Notes: generated from the sequence alone by a model not told the origin. A stretch of 34,721 nucleotides of DNA from Thermoplasmata archaeon (GCA_021818715.1 JAKATN010000011.1:1-34721), one strand, 5' to 3'. Counted from the stretch's first letter, positions 24,634 through 33,521 are shown. Numbers and translations are program-made.

Positions 24634-25094
24634 CTGGTTGCCTCTCCCCTGATTTTTTTCTGCAGGGTCATTAATCCATAGGTCAGTGCTTCTGGTGTCG
24701 GAGGACAGCCCGGTACGTATACGTCAACCGGGATGACCCTGTCTACCCCGAGCACTACTGAATAGCCTTCCACATAAGGGCCACCCTGTATAACGCAGAC
24801 CCCCATTGCGATCACATATTTCGGGTAGGGCATTTCATCATAGAGCCTCTTTACCCTTGGAGCCATCTTTTTGGTTACCGTGCCGGAAACGATCATGAGG
24901 TCGCTTTGCCTAGGGGAATTCCTGAAAATCTCGCTGCCGAACCTTGAGATATCAACTTTCGAAGCCTGTATGGCCATCATTTCAATGGCGCAGCAGGCCA
25001 GGCCGAAAGTCAGGGGCCAAAGGGAATTGCTCCTGCCCCACTCGAGTGCCTTCTCGAGAGTGGTGGTCAGTATTCCTGGATCCCCGGTCTTCAT
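24630..25094 (-). CDS. nuoB: Complex I subunit B, cluster N2
   Basis: 154 residues. The four ligands of cluster N2 are visible: the tandem pair in [11 protein letters not shown], then [10 protein letters not shown] and [11 protein letters not shown]2 hands electrons to quinone at the B-D-H junction. Start ATG 25094 overlaps the nuoA stop as ATGA; the frame also has a GTG at 25103. Confidence 0.96.
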   Translation of the reverse strand: MKTGDPGILTTTLEKALEWGRSNSLWPLTFGLACCAIEMMAIQASKVDISRFGSEIFRNSPRQSDLMIVSGTVTKKMAPRVKRLYDEMPYPKYVIAMGVCVIQGGPYVEGYSVVLGVDRVIPVDVYVPGCPPTPEALTYGLMTLQKKIRGEATR

Positions 25095-25528
25095 CTCATC
25101 CACTCCATGTATTTTTCCTTAAACGCATAATAGACTACGAATACTGGCATTGCCAGGAATATCATCGTTTCTGCGAATGGTATGAATCCCAGTGCCTTGA
25201 AATTGAAGGCCCATGGAAAGAGAAGTATCATATCGATGTCAAAGAGAATAAAAAGCAAAAGGACTACATAGTATTGAATGCTTATGAAATTCCCCTTGTA
25301 CCCCCTGGAGACTTCCCCAGACTCGTATGGGTCGAGATAGGCACTGTCCCTCACTGGCGGGGCGCCCTCGTTCGCTAGCCTGGACATCACGTCGTTGAGC
25401 TTTAGCGAAATGTGCTTTCTCTTGTCATATCTTGCCTCTCCAATGGAGGGCAGGATTGAGAAAAGCGCAACCATAGCCAGGATAAGGATAACCAGGACGA
25501 ATCCCACAGCTATGTAATCCGAGAGCAT
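25091..25528 (-). CDS. nuoA: Complex I subunit A, first gene of the nuo operon
   Basis: 145 residues, three membrane helices. YDKRKHISL, then the acidic helix [19 protein letters not shown] (signature D/E residues of NuoA) and a last helix. The operon reads A-B-C-D-H-I-J1-J2-K-L-M-N with overlaps or gaps of a few nt throughout. A TATA box lies at leaderless distance upstream. Confidence 0.95.
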   Translation of the reverse strand: MLSDYIAVGFVLVILILAMVALFSILPSIGEARYDKRKHISLKLNDVMSRLANEGAPPVRDSAYLDPYESGEVSRGYKGNFISIQYYVVLLLFILFDIDMILLFPWAFNFKALGFIPFAETMIFLAMPVFVVYYAFKEKYMEWMR

Positions 25529-25550
25529 TTCGGTTCTGGATTTCTAGACA

Positions 25551-25558
25551 ATATTTAA
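25551..25558 (-). promoter_or_regulatory. TATA box of the nuo operon
   Basis: TTAAATAT on the minus strand, centred about 26 nt before the nuoA ATG. The 219-nt gap between gatE and nuoA holds nothing else I can identify. Confidence 0.5.
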
Positions 25559-25747
25559 TGGTTTATCGGAGCTTTGATTTAGCCTGTCAGCGGTTAAACA
25601 CGGGTTTATAAAACTGCGCCCTAACAACGCTTCAATCGGTATTCCAAACATCCAGTTTTGACAATGATCTGCCGCATAATTAAAAATACGGAATTTAAAT
25701 CTTTATGATGAACGGCGGAGATTGTGATCCTGCTTGAAACCAGTTCC

Positions 25748-27580
25748 TCAGGCACTTCCATCCCCGGATTTCTTTTCCTGGTCTTTCAGCCTGTCCAGCA
25801 ATCTGCTCAGCACCTGGGCGTTAATGGGCCTTCCTGTTTCCTTTCTTATTCTGGCAATAATCTGGGACTGGCTCATACCGGGATCCAAGCGGGATAGTAT
25901 TTGCTTGAGTTCCTCCTCGGATAGGGGATATATGATGGGCGATTTCTTCACCTCATCAAATGAAGCACCATGTGAGCACATTGCCAGCATAGCTTCCACG
26001 CTCTCCCTCTTCAATCCCTTCTCCTTTGCCAGGCGGAAGGTGCTTACTAAGTCCTTATAGGCAATCGCCCCCGAGGTCCTTTCAAGCTCCGGAATGGTCT
26101 GGAGGAGTACCCTTGCCGTAAGCCTGGGATCGCCAATTATCGAGTTTAGCTCCAGGAACGACCCGGACTTGAATTCATTCACCAGTACCTCAGAATCCTG
26201 CCTTGAAATGCCGTATTGCCTGGCAAGTCTATCCACGAGGCTTCTCATATCTTCCAGCGGCCCCATTGCTTCTGCGTTTTGAAATACTGGAACCAGGCCG
26301 ATGAGTGGTATATCGGTTTCGGGATACATCCTTTCTCCTCCAGGCATTGGACGCAGGAAATGTGTGGCTCCATCTTCCGATACCGATCTTGTTTCGGAAA
26401 AGTCCAGATCTGCGATTTTGGAAAGCCTGTTCTGTATTTCTTTTGACAGTACGTGGATCAGATCCGGCTGGGTCATCACGATCATGAAGGCATCCCCTTC
26501 ACCCGGCTTGAGCAGGGCCCTGATCTTCTCAAGCTCATCCTTTTCAATGCCATATCCGGGCAGCTCGTCTGAATGAAGCAGCCCTTTTACGCCAAAGAGC
26601 TTCACCAGGTCTGCGATTTCCCTGCCTAGCCGGAATTCTCCCTTCTTCAGGAGTCCATCCATGCCCTTCAACAGGGAGCAGAAAGCGATTTTACCTGAAC
26701 TGGCCTCGCCCAGTATGACCTTGGATTTAGTGTTCCTGAAAATCTCAGAACACTCTATCAATTTTATATCATAGGCTTTTCCTGGATTTCTAGAGTTAAG
26801 TACTGACACTGCCTGGGCAAGGGATGTCTGCCTGCCTATCTCACTCCTGATTCCATCACCTATAAGCGAGAGCTTGGAAACGCCCTTGATTTCAACTCTT
26901 CCGAATCCCAGTGAAATGTTCACGTCCTGCCGGATGGCCTCAGCGGATCGCTTAAAGTGACCTGCGCTTGCCACTATGAAGCTTATCATCCTGGCTGTTT
27001 CCACAGCATGATCAGCATCCCTGATATCTGGCTCGGTAGCAATCTCTAGCAGAGGAATTCCAAGCCTGTCAAGCCCGAATACGGCCTTCCTGCCGTCTTC
27101 CGATATCCTACGGGCCGAGTCTTCCTCAAGGCAGATGGTCGATACCCTCACCGTTCCACTGGAAGTCGCTACGCTCCCGCCGGTGGCCACGAGAGAGGTC
27201 CTCTGGAATCCTGAGGTGTTGGACCCGTCAACCACTATCTTCCTCATCACGCAAAGGTGATCAAAGACGTTGGATCCAAAAGCCCTGGCTACCCTCACAG
27301 CAGTGAGAAGTGCATCCTGGTTTATTTCATGCGGCGGGTCCTCATCAATCTCAACAAGGCATGAATTGTCAGAAACGTTGTAGTGGAATTCCCTGTCCCT
27401 TTCCTTCTCATAATAGGCAGCCCTGTCCGTTGTCCCCATTTCTCCGGAAACGAGGGAAAGCTTTCTGACGAATGTTGAGATTGACTCTTTTTCAGCCTCA
27501 TTGCCGCAGCGGCAGAACAGCTTGCCGGTATCAAGCTGCATGTGTATTTCCAGCCCTATTTTAATCGGATTAGAGTTCAA
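25748..27580 (-). CDS. gatE: Glu-tRNA(Gln) amidotransferase subunit E
   Basis: 610 residues, archaea-specific. Converts Glu-tRNA(Gln) to Gln-tRNA(Gln) with ammonia from GatD. The N-terminal kinase-like GatB/E core starts KIGLEIHMQLDTGKLFCRCG, followed by blocks such as NTSGFQRTSLVATGG and AEAIRQDVNISL. The middle part has the AspRS-like insertion that marks GatE rather than GatB. A C-terminal YqeY-type tail (EEELKQILSRLDPGMSQSQI and on) binds tRNA. Start is TTG at 27580, overlapping the gatD stop as TTGA; no ATG gives the conserved N-terminus. Confidence 0.96.
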   Translation of the reverse strand: MNSNPIKIGLEIHMQLDTGKLFCRCGNEAEKESISTFVRKLSLVSGEMGTTDRAAYYEKERDREFHYNVSDNSCLVEIDEDPPHEINQDALLTAVRVARAFGSNVFDHLCVMRKIVVDGSNTSGFQRTSLVATGGSVATSSGTVRVSTICLEEDSARRISEDGRKAVFGLDRLGIPLLEIATEPDIRDADHAVETARMISFIVASAGHFKRSAEAIRQDVNISLGFGRVEIKGVSKLSLIGDGIRSEIGRQTSLAQAVSVLNSRNPGKAYDIKLIECSEIFRNTKSKVILGEASSGKIAFCSLLKGMDGLLKKGEFRLGREIADLVKLFGVKGLLHSDELPGYGIEKDELEKIRALLKPGEGDAFMIVMTQPDLIHVLSKEIQNRLSKIADLDFSETRSVSEDGATHFLRPMPGGERMYPETDIPLIGLVPVFQNAEAMGPLEDMRSLVDRLARQYGISRQDSEVLVNEFKSGSFLELNSIIGDPRLTARVLLQTIPELERTSGAIAYKDLVSTFRLAKEKGLKRESVEAMLAMCSHGASFDEVKKSPIIYPLSEEELKQILSRLDPGMSQSQIIARIRKETGRPINAQVLSRLLDRLKDQEKKSGDGSA

Positions 27581-28788
27581 TTCAACAACCTCGCGCTGAT
27601 CTCTCCCCGCAGGGATTTCATCATGGTTTCCCCGAAGTTTTCACCATGGTTCGCAAGGACATACATGGCCTTGGTGAAGGCCACCTCGGGTAGAATGTCC
27701 CCGGCCGAAATGACACCCGCATCCTTCAGTTTCCTTCCTGTTGAATAGATGTTGAGATTGACGTTTCCCTGGAGGCACTGAGAAGTCATGACAACATGGA
27801 CTCCATCTCTGGCTATTCCCCTGATTTCCGAGATGATGGCTTCTGAGACATGCCCGAGCCCGGTCCCCATTACCACCAGGGCCTTCTTCTTTTCGGCAAT
27901 CCTTGAAAGGATGCCGGACTCCATGCCAGGATAGAAATATACCAGGGCAACCCTGTTATCCAACTTGGCGCTAAGCACGGTTTCATCTGCTGCCGGCCGG
28001 AATTCCCCAAGAATGGAAACTTTGCCGTTCCTGATGCCTGCAAGCCCGCCGCCATCAATATCTCTTATGGCATCCCTCCTGGAGGTGTGCATCTTCCTGC
28101 TTCTCGTTGCTCTGATGAGCCTTTCAGAAAGATCCGAGCGTGAATCGTGCATGCATATTGACACCTCGCCCACGTTGAGCGATGAAAATGTGATAGCTGA
28201 ACGAATATTTTCGAACGCATCACTGCTTGGCCTGTCCGGGGATCTCTGTGAGCCGGTGAAGATGATCGACCTTGACTGCTTCTCGAACATGAATGAGAGC
28301 GCTGACGCGCTGTAGGTCATGGTGTCTGTGCCGTGGAGAATTATTACATGATTGCCCTTGTCCAGTTCTTTCTTCGTGTGCTCAGCCATGAGAATCCACT
28401 TTTCCGGGGTCACGTTTTCGCTGAGTATGTTGTCTATCACTTTCGTGCCAAGTTTTTCCCTGATATCGGCTTCGCCCAGCAGGGAGGATATGTCATAATG
28501 TGGCTTCACAGCCCCTGTTGCGTAATCGACCCGGCTGGCTATGGTGCCTCCTGTGGCAAGCAGGATTACACCGCCGGAAATTTCCCGTTCCCCGTTTCGA
28601 TCCTCCGATAGTCTTTTCACTCGAGTGACTGATAGGTACTCTGCCCGGTCATCAGATAGGGCAACGTTGTATCCGTTTTTCAACTTGACCGTGATAATGC
28701 CGCTTTCATGGCTGATGAATGTTCCCTCTATTTCCGCACCGTTATATGACAGCCTGACCTTGTCCCCGAAGCTGGCCTTCTCTTTCAC
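27577..28788 (-). CDS. gatD: Glu-tRNA(Gln) amidotransferase subunit D (asparaginase-like)
   Basis: 403 residues from GTG 28788. An N-terminal beta-barrel domain (GDKVRLSYNGAEIEG, LKNGYNVAL) is followed by an L-asparaginase-type amidase with the two threonine motifs VILLATGGTIAS and ILHGTDTMTYSASAL and the block FTGSQRSPDRPSSDAFENI. It frees ammonia from glutamine/asparagine for GatE. Start is unsettled: the frame stays open to a TGA at 28903-28905, giving 38 more codons, and a perfect AAGGAGG lies 31+ nt before GTG but 8 nt before an in-frame ATT at 28815. It is coupled to gatE by TTGA. Confidence 0.95.
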   Translation of the reverse strand: MKEKASFGDKVRLSYNGAEIEGTFISHESGIITVKLKNGYNVALSDDRAEYLSVTRVKRLSEDRNGEREISGGVILLATGGTIASRVDYATGAVKPHYDISSLLGEADIREKLGTKVIDNILSENVTPEKWILMAEHTKKELDKGNHVIILHGTDTMTYSASALSFMFEKQSRSIIFTGSQRSPDRPSSDAFENIRSAITFSSLNVGEVSICMHDSRSDLSERLIRATRSRKMHTSRRDAIRDIDGGGLAGIRNGKVSILGEFRPAADETVLSAKLDNRVALVYFYPGMESGILSRIAEKKKALVVMGTGLGHVSEAIISEIRGIARDGVHVVMTSQCLQGNVNLNIYSTGRKLKDAGVISAGDILPEVAFTKAMYVLANHGENFGETMMKSLRGEISARLLN

Positions 28789-28823
28789 TTTCAGTGGAAT
28801 AGTCTTTACTTTAATTACATGAT

Positions 28824-28830
28824 CCTCCTT
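28824..28830 (-). promoter_or_regulatory. Shine-Dalgarno site in the gatD leader
   Basis: AAGGAGG on the minus strand is followed by ATC and then ATG-TAA (28820-28815), a start codon with an immediate stop. The in-frame gatD codon at ideal distance is ATT 28815. The site is too far from GTG 28788 to serve it. Confidence 0.5.
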
Positions 28831-28907
28831 TATGGCGAATGCTATCTCCCGGCTCGTAAGTTCCGGCAGGATTTGATCGCCTGGATTTACCGGTGCATGA
28901 ATTCAGT

Positions 28908-29714
28908 TCATGCCAGCCTGGACTGTCCTGTGAAAGGTCTTTCGGAGTCCAGCATTTCCATGAGGGAAAGCGCATTCCTTGGCGCATTGCCCCCGGGGTG
29001 ATTGTTGAAAAAGATATACACGTCCTCGAAACCCGATTTATCCCGGTTTATCATGCCTGCAATTTCCTCCAGTTCTGCCCGGGAATAGTCGTAGTGGTAC
29101 CTTGACAGACCGGCGTTTCCGTCATTCCATAACCGTGAGTTCCTCCCGTGCAACCGGATATATGCACTCCTTCCCCGCGGATGGATCTGCTTGAGCGTAT
29201 TATTCGGGCTGTCCACACTCACCATGCTTACTCCCCACCCTTCAGATAGTTTTTCGACGCATTTCCAAAATCCTTCGATCTGAGACCTGATTTCCAGGAA
29301 CTTCCCGCTGACGTTAAGGGATTCCATAAAGCTTCCGATCATATCAACCCAGCTATCATCAGCCGAGGGCGGAAGCTGTAACAGAACGCCAGCCAGTTGA
29401 CCCGCATTTCTGATGGGATCAATGCAGTTGTATGAAAATAGCCCCGATATTTTCAGAAGTTCAGGTTCCTTGATCGAGCCGAGTCTGTGAGATATATCTC
29501 TAGGCACTTTAAGCACGTACCTGAAATTTCTGATTCCATGGGTTTTTCTCACCCAGCTCTCCACCATGCCTCTCGACGGAATTGCGTAAAAAGTCGTGTT
29601 GATCTCAACCGCAGGGAAACGGCTAGAATAAAAGCTTAATTTGTCCGACCTGCTGTTTCTATAAAAAGAAATCCAGTCGGGATAGGAATAACCAGAGCAT
29701 CCAATTAGGATCAT
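28908..29714 (-). CDS. DUF72 (YecE-like) protein
   Basis: 268 residues, TIM-barrel family of unknown function. The family start LIGCSGYSYPDWISFYRN, the EINTTFYAIPSRGMVESW block and the C-terminal DVYIFFNNHPGGNAPRNAL motif, with its FNN, are all present, so the protein is full length. The ATG overlaps the acyl-CoA dehydrogenase stop (ATGA). Substrate unknown; linkage with gatD is only positional. Confidence 0.92.
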   Translation of the reverse strand: MILIGCSGYSYPDWISFYRNSRSDKLSFYSSRFPAVEINTTFYAIPSRGMVESWVRKTHGIRNFRYVLKVPRDISHRLGSIKEPELLKISGLFSYNCIDPIRNAGQLAGVLLQLPPSADDSWVDMIGSFMESLNVSGKFLEIRSQIEGFWKCVEKLSEGWGVSMVSVDSPNNTLKQIHPRGRSAYIRLHGRNSRLWNDGNAGLSRYHYDYSRAELEEIAGMINRDKSGFEDVYIFFNNHPGGNAPRNALSLMEMLDSERPFTGQSRLA

Positions 29715-30850
29715 TTTCCCTTGAGGATTTCCCTTGCGATGATGATGCGCTGGATCTGGTTTGTTCCCTCATATATCTGGGTTATCTTTGCATCCCTCAT
29801 GTGGCGCTCCGCGTCAAAGTCAGTAGTGTAGCCGTAACCGCCGAAGAGCTGCAGTGCTTCTGTTGTTATATGCATCGCCGCGTCGGAGGCGTAGAGTTTG
29901 GCCATGGAGGAGAACAGTACTGAATTATCATGCTTTTCCCACGCCTTGCATGCCTCGTATGTCAGCAGCCTGGCGGCCATGAGTTCTGTATAGAGATCTG
30001 AGATCAGGAATTGAATCCCCTGGAAATCAGCAATGGCCTTCCCAAACTGCTTCCTGTTCTTGATGTACTCCGTAGCTTCTTCAAGCGCATTCCTGGCCAC
30101 ACCCAGTGCCTGAGCCGCTATCCCAATCCGTCCTGCGTCAAGCGTTTCCATGATCACCTTGAAGCCTTTGTTCACCTCGCCAACAACGTTGTCTTCAGGG
30201 ATCTCCGCATCCTTGAAAACAAGTTCAACCGTGCTTGATCCCCGGATTCCCATCTTGTGGATGTCCCTGCTTATCTCGAATCCCGGGGTCCCGGCATCGA
30301 TCACGAATGTGGTTATCCCCTTGCTTCCCTTCCCTGGATCGGTAAGGGCGTCAAAAACGAAGAATTTTGCAATTCTACCGTTGGAAATGAAGGTTTTTGT
30401 GCCGTTTATCACGTATCTGTCGCCTTTCTTGACGGCACTTGTTCTTATGGATGCCGCATCGCTGCCTGCACCCGGTTCGGTTATAGCCAGGCCCCCGACA
30501 GCACCTTTTACAATCTGTGAAAAGTACTTGGATTTCAGATGATCGCTTCCAAACATCATCAGTGGCTCAGCGAAAAGGGTGAGCGCACCGTCAAGGACAA
30601 GTGCAGTGCTCGGACACGCAGCAGATAGTTCCTCGATGACCCTGACAAGAAATGAGAAACTCAGCCCTGAACCGCCATATTTTTCCGGGATATAGGATCC
30701 GAATAGCCCGAGGTCCTTCATCCGGTCTATTAGGGACTGCGGGACTTCCTGGTCCTGATCTATTTTCTTTGCAAGCGGCTTTACTTCCTTATCTGCGAAC
30801 TCAATGACATATTTCAGGACGTCCTCTTCCTGCGGCGTGAGAATCTCCAT
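29711..30850 (-). CDS. Acyl-CoA dehydrogenase
   Basis: 379 residues, FAD enzyme that makes the alpha,beta double bond in acyl-CoA. Family blocks: GGLAITEPGAGSDAASIRTSA (FAD/substrate), NGTKTFISNGRIA, KMGIRGSSTVEL, YIKNRKQFGKAIADFQGIQF, LQLFGGYGYT and QIYEGTNQIQR with catalytic Glu361. The Glu position fits short/branched-chain or glutaryl-like members; chain length cannot be fixed. Probable leaderless transcript from a TATA box at 30872-30879. First gene of a cluster that continues into DUF72, gatD and gatE. Its electron acceptor (ETF) genes are not in the window. Confidence 0.95.
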   Translation of the reverse strand: MEILTPQEEDVLKYVIEFADKEVKPLAKKIDQDQEVPQSLIDRMKDLGLFGSYIPEKYGGSGLSFSFLVRVIEELSAACPSTALVLDGALTLFAEPLMMFGSDHLKSKYFSQIVKGAVGGLAITEPGAGSDAASIRTSAVKKGDRYVINGTKTFISNGRIAKFFVFDALTDPGKGSKGITTFVIDAGTPGFEISRDIHKMGIRGSSTVELVFKDAEIPEDNVVGEVNKGFKVIMETLDAGRIGIAAQALGVARNALEEATEYIKNRKQFGKAIADFQGIQFLISDLYTELMAARLLTYEACKAWEKHDNSVLFSSMAKLYASDAAMHITTEALQLFGGYGYTTDFDAERHMRDAKITQIYEGTNQIQRIIIAREILKGK

Positions 30851-30871
30851 GTATATCCATATGGAGTTTTG

Positions 30872-30879
30872 TTTAATAA
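30872..30879 (-). promoter_or_regulatory. TATA box of acyl-CoA dehydrogenase
   Basis: TTATTAAA on the minus strand, centred about 25 nt before the ATG at 30850. Confidence 0.45.
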
Positions 30880-30900
30880 TTTACTTTCTTGAATTGAAAA

Positions 30901-31476
30901 TTAACCTGAGAGTTCAGCCTTGAGGACGGCGAGAAGTTCCTTCGGGATTCTTGCGGTTTCCTCGAAACCTGGATGGCGCACCTCTATGTAGGCTGCATCG
31001 GATGCGACGAAATCTCTCAGTTTATCGCTGGAAAACCTGAATTTAAGGTATTGAACGGTGGATTCCAGGGTGTCGGTTGATCTTCCCTCCTCGTACTCGG
31101 CCGGCATTTCATTTCCTCCAAAAACCAGGAACACATGCTTTTCGACGCCCGATAGCTTCGTCATGGCCTGGACCATGGTGTGTTCGTCTTCCAGCTCTAT
31201 GAACATTGTGAGGCTCAGAAATCCCTTTCCCGGAAGCTGATCACTGTAAACACGTATCAGCTGGTTAATCTCATCCTCATCGTGGATCTTTTCAAGGAAT
31301 ACCATTTCGTTAATCTGGTTGAGCACGATTTCCCTGTGCTCAAACAGGAAGCTGAATGTCTTCGTTACAAGCCTCCTGTGCCTTTCGAATTCTGCCAGCC
31401 TGTGGTTTTCCGCTTCCCTGATCTTTCCGTATTTTTCCGGGGAAAGAACATCAGCAGCAGTAATTTGTTTGCCCAA
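30901..31476 (-). CDS. DUF3501 protein, partner of rubrerythrin
   Basis: 191 residues. The N-terminus (ITAADVLSPEKYGKIREAE) and FLFEHREIVLNQINEMVFLE match the DUF3501 family as I know it, often encoded next to rubrerythrin. Function unknown. The start must be TTG 31476, 2 nt after the rubrerythrin stop, because the first ATG lies after the conserved N-terminus; GAAGG seven bases upstream is a plausible ribosome site. No cysteine clusters or membrane segments. Co-transcribed with rubrerythrin. Confidence 0.8.
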   Translation of the reverse strand: MGKQITAADVLSPEKYGKIREAENHRLAEFERHRRLVTKTFSFLFEHREIVLNQINEMVFLEKIHDEDEINQLIRVYSDQLPGKGFLSLTMFIELEDEHTMVQAMTKLSGVEKHVFLVFGGNEMPAEYEEGRSTDTLESTVQYLKFRFSSDKLRDFVASDAAYIEVRHPGFEETARIPKELLAVLKAELSG

Positions 31477-31478
31477 AT

Positions 31479-31910
31479 TTATGCCTTCAGCTTCTGGAGC
31501 GTATCCTCGTATTTCTTTGCGTGGGATTTCTCTGCTTTGGAAAGTATCTCAAACCAGTGGGCGATATCTTCGAAACCCTCTTCCCTAGCAGTCTTTGCGA
31601 ACCCCGGATACATCTGAGTATATTCGTAAGTCTCCCCTGCAATGGCCGACTTGAGGTTCTGTTCTGTTGTCCCGATGGGTTCTCCCGTGACGGGATCGCC
31701 AACCAGCTTTAGATAGTTCATGTGACCGAAGGCATGGGCCGTTTCACCATCCGCGGTGGATCTGAATATGGCTGATATCTCCTGGTACCCTTCCTCATCC
31801 GCCTCAAGCGCAAAATAAAGGTATCTCCTGTTCGCCTGACTCTCTCCTGCAAAACCTGCCTTAAGGTTTTCAAGGGTCTTGCTCCCTTTCAGTTTTGTCT
31901 TAGTATCCAT
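31479..31910 (-). CDS. Rubrerythrin without rubredoxin domain (sulerythrin-like)
   Basis: 143 residues, ferritin-like four-helix bundle with a diiron peroxidase site. Ligands are visible: Glu23 (AGESQANRRY), Glu56-x2-His59 (GETAHAF), Glu93 and Glu96 (AGETYEYTQM), Glu127-x2-His130 (KAEKSHAKKY). The C-terminal rubredoxin domain of classical rubrerythrins is absent, so electrons must come from another protein. Detoxifies hydrogen peroxide. TATA box ATTTTAAATA lies about 25 nt upstream. Confidence 0.94.
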   Translation of the reverse strand: MDTKTKLKGSKTLENLKAGFAGESQANRRYLYFALEADEEGYQEISAIFRSTADGETAHAFGHMNYLKLVGDPVTGEPIGTTEQNLKSAIAGETYEYTQMYPGFAKTAREEGFEDIAHWFEILSKAEKSHAKKYEDTLQKLKA

Positions 31911-31930
31911 GGGTAGGGATAGCGGTTCTG

Positions 31931-31940
31931 TATTTAAAAT
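31931..31940 (-). promoter_or_regulatory. TATA box of rubrerythrin-DUF3501
   Basis: ATTTTAAATA on the minus strand sits in the 40-nt gap after the priS stop, at leaderless distance from the rubrerythrin ATG. Confidence 0.5.
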
Positions 31941-31950
31941 TTAGTTAATT

Positions 31951-33099
31951 TCAATTGATAATCGATATAATTTGAGCTCCTCCCATTCCGGCCGCAATGC
32001 AAGCTACGTACCCGGGGACATTGTGTTCCCCTTCCCGAAGGGAGAAGAGTTCCCCCTTCATCCTTATGCTGAAATTCTTATTTACCTTAATCCTGACAGG
32101 CACATCGGAAGAATCTGGAATGGCATCTGAAAGCGGATCATAACTATTCAGCTGGGAAAGGGGGACGGGTTTCACAATCATGCCGGTCTTTCCATGCAGG
32201 CTGAAAGGGTACCTTATGAGCCTGTGGACGTCGGTCGTAACAGGCTCGTCTATTTCACATGCCCGTTCTTCCCTTACCTCATCTATGATACTGGACACGA
32301 CATGGGTGTCATATTGGTTAAGGAACCCATACTTTTCCCTGCCTGGGCGCAGGAATACCTGGATTCTTTTAGCTCTCGTGCCGAGAAAATTGATCTCCGT
32401 CTCGAGAGCGGACTGCATGGCGGATATTTCCTTTTCCCCCATAAATGCAGGGAACATGCCCTTCGAGATACCCTCATAAATGGAGACGACAGCGTCGTCG
32501 ATCCACTTCAACCACCCCGTGAACCTTGCCGAAGATTCCAGGATCGGAAGAGCGTCTTTGATAGTGAGCCCCTCGCCCCTTACGAGATTGGAAATCTCCC
32601 TCCTCGCATCCGAACTCAAGGAGTAGACCTTTTCAGAGACCACATGGACATGGTACCCTCTACCACCTGAGAAATAAAGCTTCAGTTCGTCCTCCCCGAA
32701 TCCTGCCATACCCATCAGAAAATCCTGTACAAGCCTGTAGGTGTGTTTCCTGACTTCCAGAAGGATCTGCTCATAGGTCATTGAAGGCGCCCCCTTTAGA
32801 TGATCTGCATCCAGATCGAAGATCAACTCTGCGCCCTGCCACCCCTTATCATTCATCTTTTTCTCCAGCGGGAATTTATAGTAGGTGCTGGAATAATACA
32901 GGTGTCTCGGGACCTTCTCATAGGCAAACTTTTCTATTTCCTGGTGGGTCCGGAAACCCATGTGCCTTACCATTGTGCCGTCAAACGGTATGTACCCAAT
33001 CTCCCTCTTTGAGATCTGATCGGGTTCCACAGACCTGAAATTCCTGTAGTATCTGCCAAACAGTTGCTTCAGGCCAGCTGTTCCGTTGAACTCAGGCAT
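31951..33099 (-). CDS. priS: DNA primase small (catalytic) subunit
   Basis: 382 residues. Makes RNA/DNA primers with PriL, which is not in this window. Catalytic acidic motif ELIFDLDADH (D95, D97), the nucleotide-binding SGGRGYHVHV motif (144-153), and the C-terminal VTTDVHRLIRYPFSLHGKTG block with the third Asp are all present. Oddity: the four-ligand zinc knuckle that normally follows the DxD motif is absent; only two cysteines occur in the whole protein. Start: the open frame reaches 33141, but a TATA box lies between the two ATGs and puts transcription start next to ATG 33099, whose protein starts like the family (MPEF...FGRYYRNF). Confidence 0.95.
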   Translation of the reverse strand: MPEFNGTAGLKQLFGRYYRNFRSVEPDQISKREIGYIPFDGTMVRHMGFRTHQEIEKFAYEKVPRHLYYSSTYYKFPLEKKMNDKGWQGAELIFDLDADHLKGAPSMTYEQILLEVRKHTYRLVQDFLMGMAGFGEDELKLYFSGGRGYHVHVVSEKVYSLSSDARREISNLVRGEGLTIKDALPILESSARFTGWLKWIDDAVVSIYEGISKGMFPAFMGEKEISAMQSALETEINFLGTRAKRIQVFLRPGREKYGFLNQYDTHVVSSIIDEVREERACEIDEPVTTDVHRLIRYPFSLHGKTGMIVKPVPLSQLNSYDPLSDAIPDSSDVPVRIKVNKNFSIRMKGELFSLREGEHNVPGYVACIAAGMGGAQIISIIN

Positions 33100-33122
33100 C
33101 AGGAACAAGATTCGATCGTACG

Positions 33123-33130
33123 CTATAATT
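33123..33130 (-). promoter_or_regulatory. TATA box of priS
   Basis: AATTATAG on the minus strand, about 27 nt before ATG 33099 and downstream of the alternative ATG 33141. Confidence 0.5.
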
Positions 33131-33141
33131 GTATTCAACAT

Positions 33142-33521
33142 GGGCAGGATGACATGCTGTGGATATCTGCTGCCTTCGGAGTCGGTACTGTTGCGATTTG
33201 CTTTCCCGATGTTCCATGAAGTTACAATTAAGTGCAGCTGTAGAATGGGTAGCTGCTATCGCAATGATCGACAAAGATGACATGATTTCATGCGACCGCT
33301 CAGTCATTCAGTGTATAATCAGTTCTTGTTTGTCATAGACCACGCCTGCATTCCACCGCACAGCCCATGTTGTAAGGAACATCCCGTCACATTGCTCCTG
33401 ATACCTGTTCCGCCGTACATGAACCACGTGCGCTCATGCATGTAAGTGATATTTCACTTCCCGCCGGGAGAGAGGATGCGGAAAATAAGGTGCGCCGTTG
33501 AAGATGGATAACCATGAGTGA
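33142..33521. other. Non-coding, probably decayed region upstream of priS
   Basis: No frame of note on either strand. Stops are frequent. It borders transposase remnants and may itself be old mobile-element debris. Confidence 0.5.

Noticed and set aside
33100-33141. ATG 33141 as start of priS
   Set aside because: A TATA box lies between it and ATG 33099, and the extra residues do not fit the family N-terminus.
33189-33262. TTGCGAT / ATCGCAA inverted repeat as possible IS ends
   Set aside because: Only 7 bp, about 60 nt apart, no flanking duplication; likely chance.
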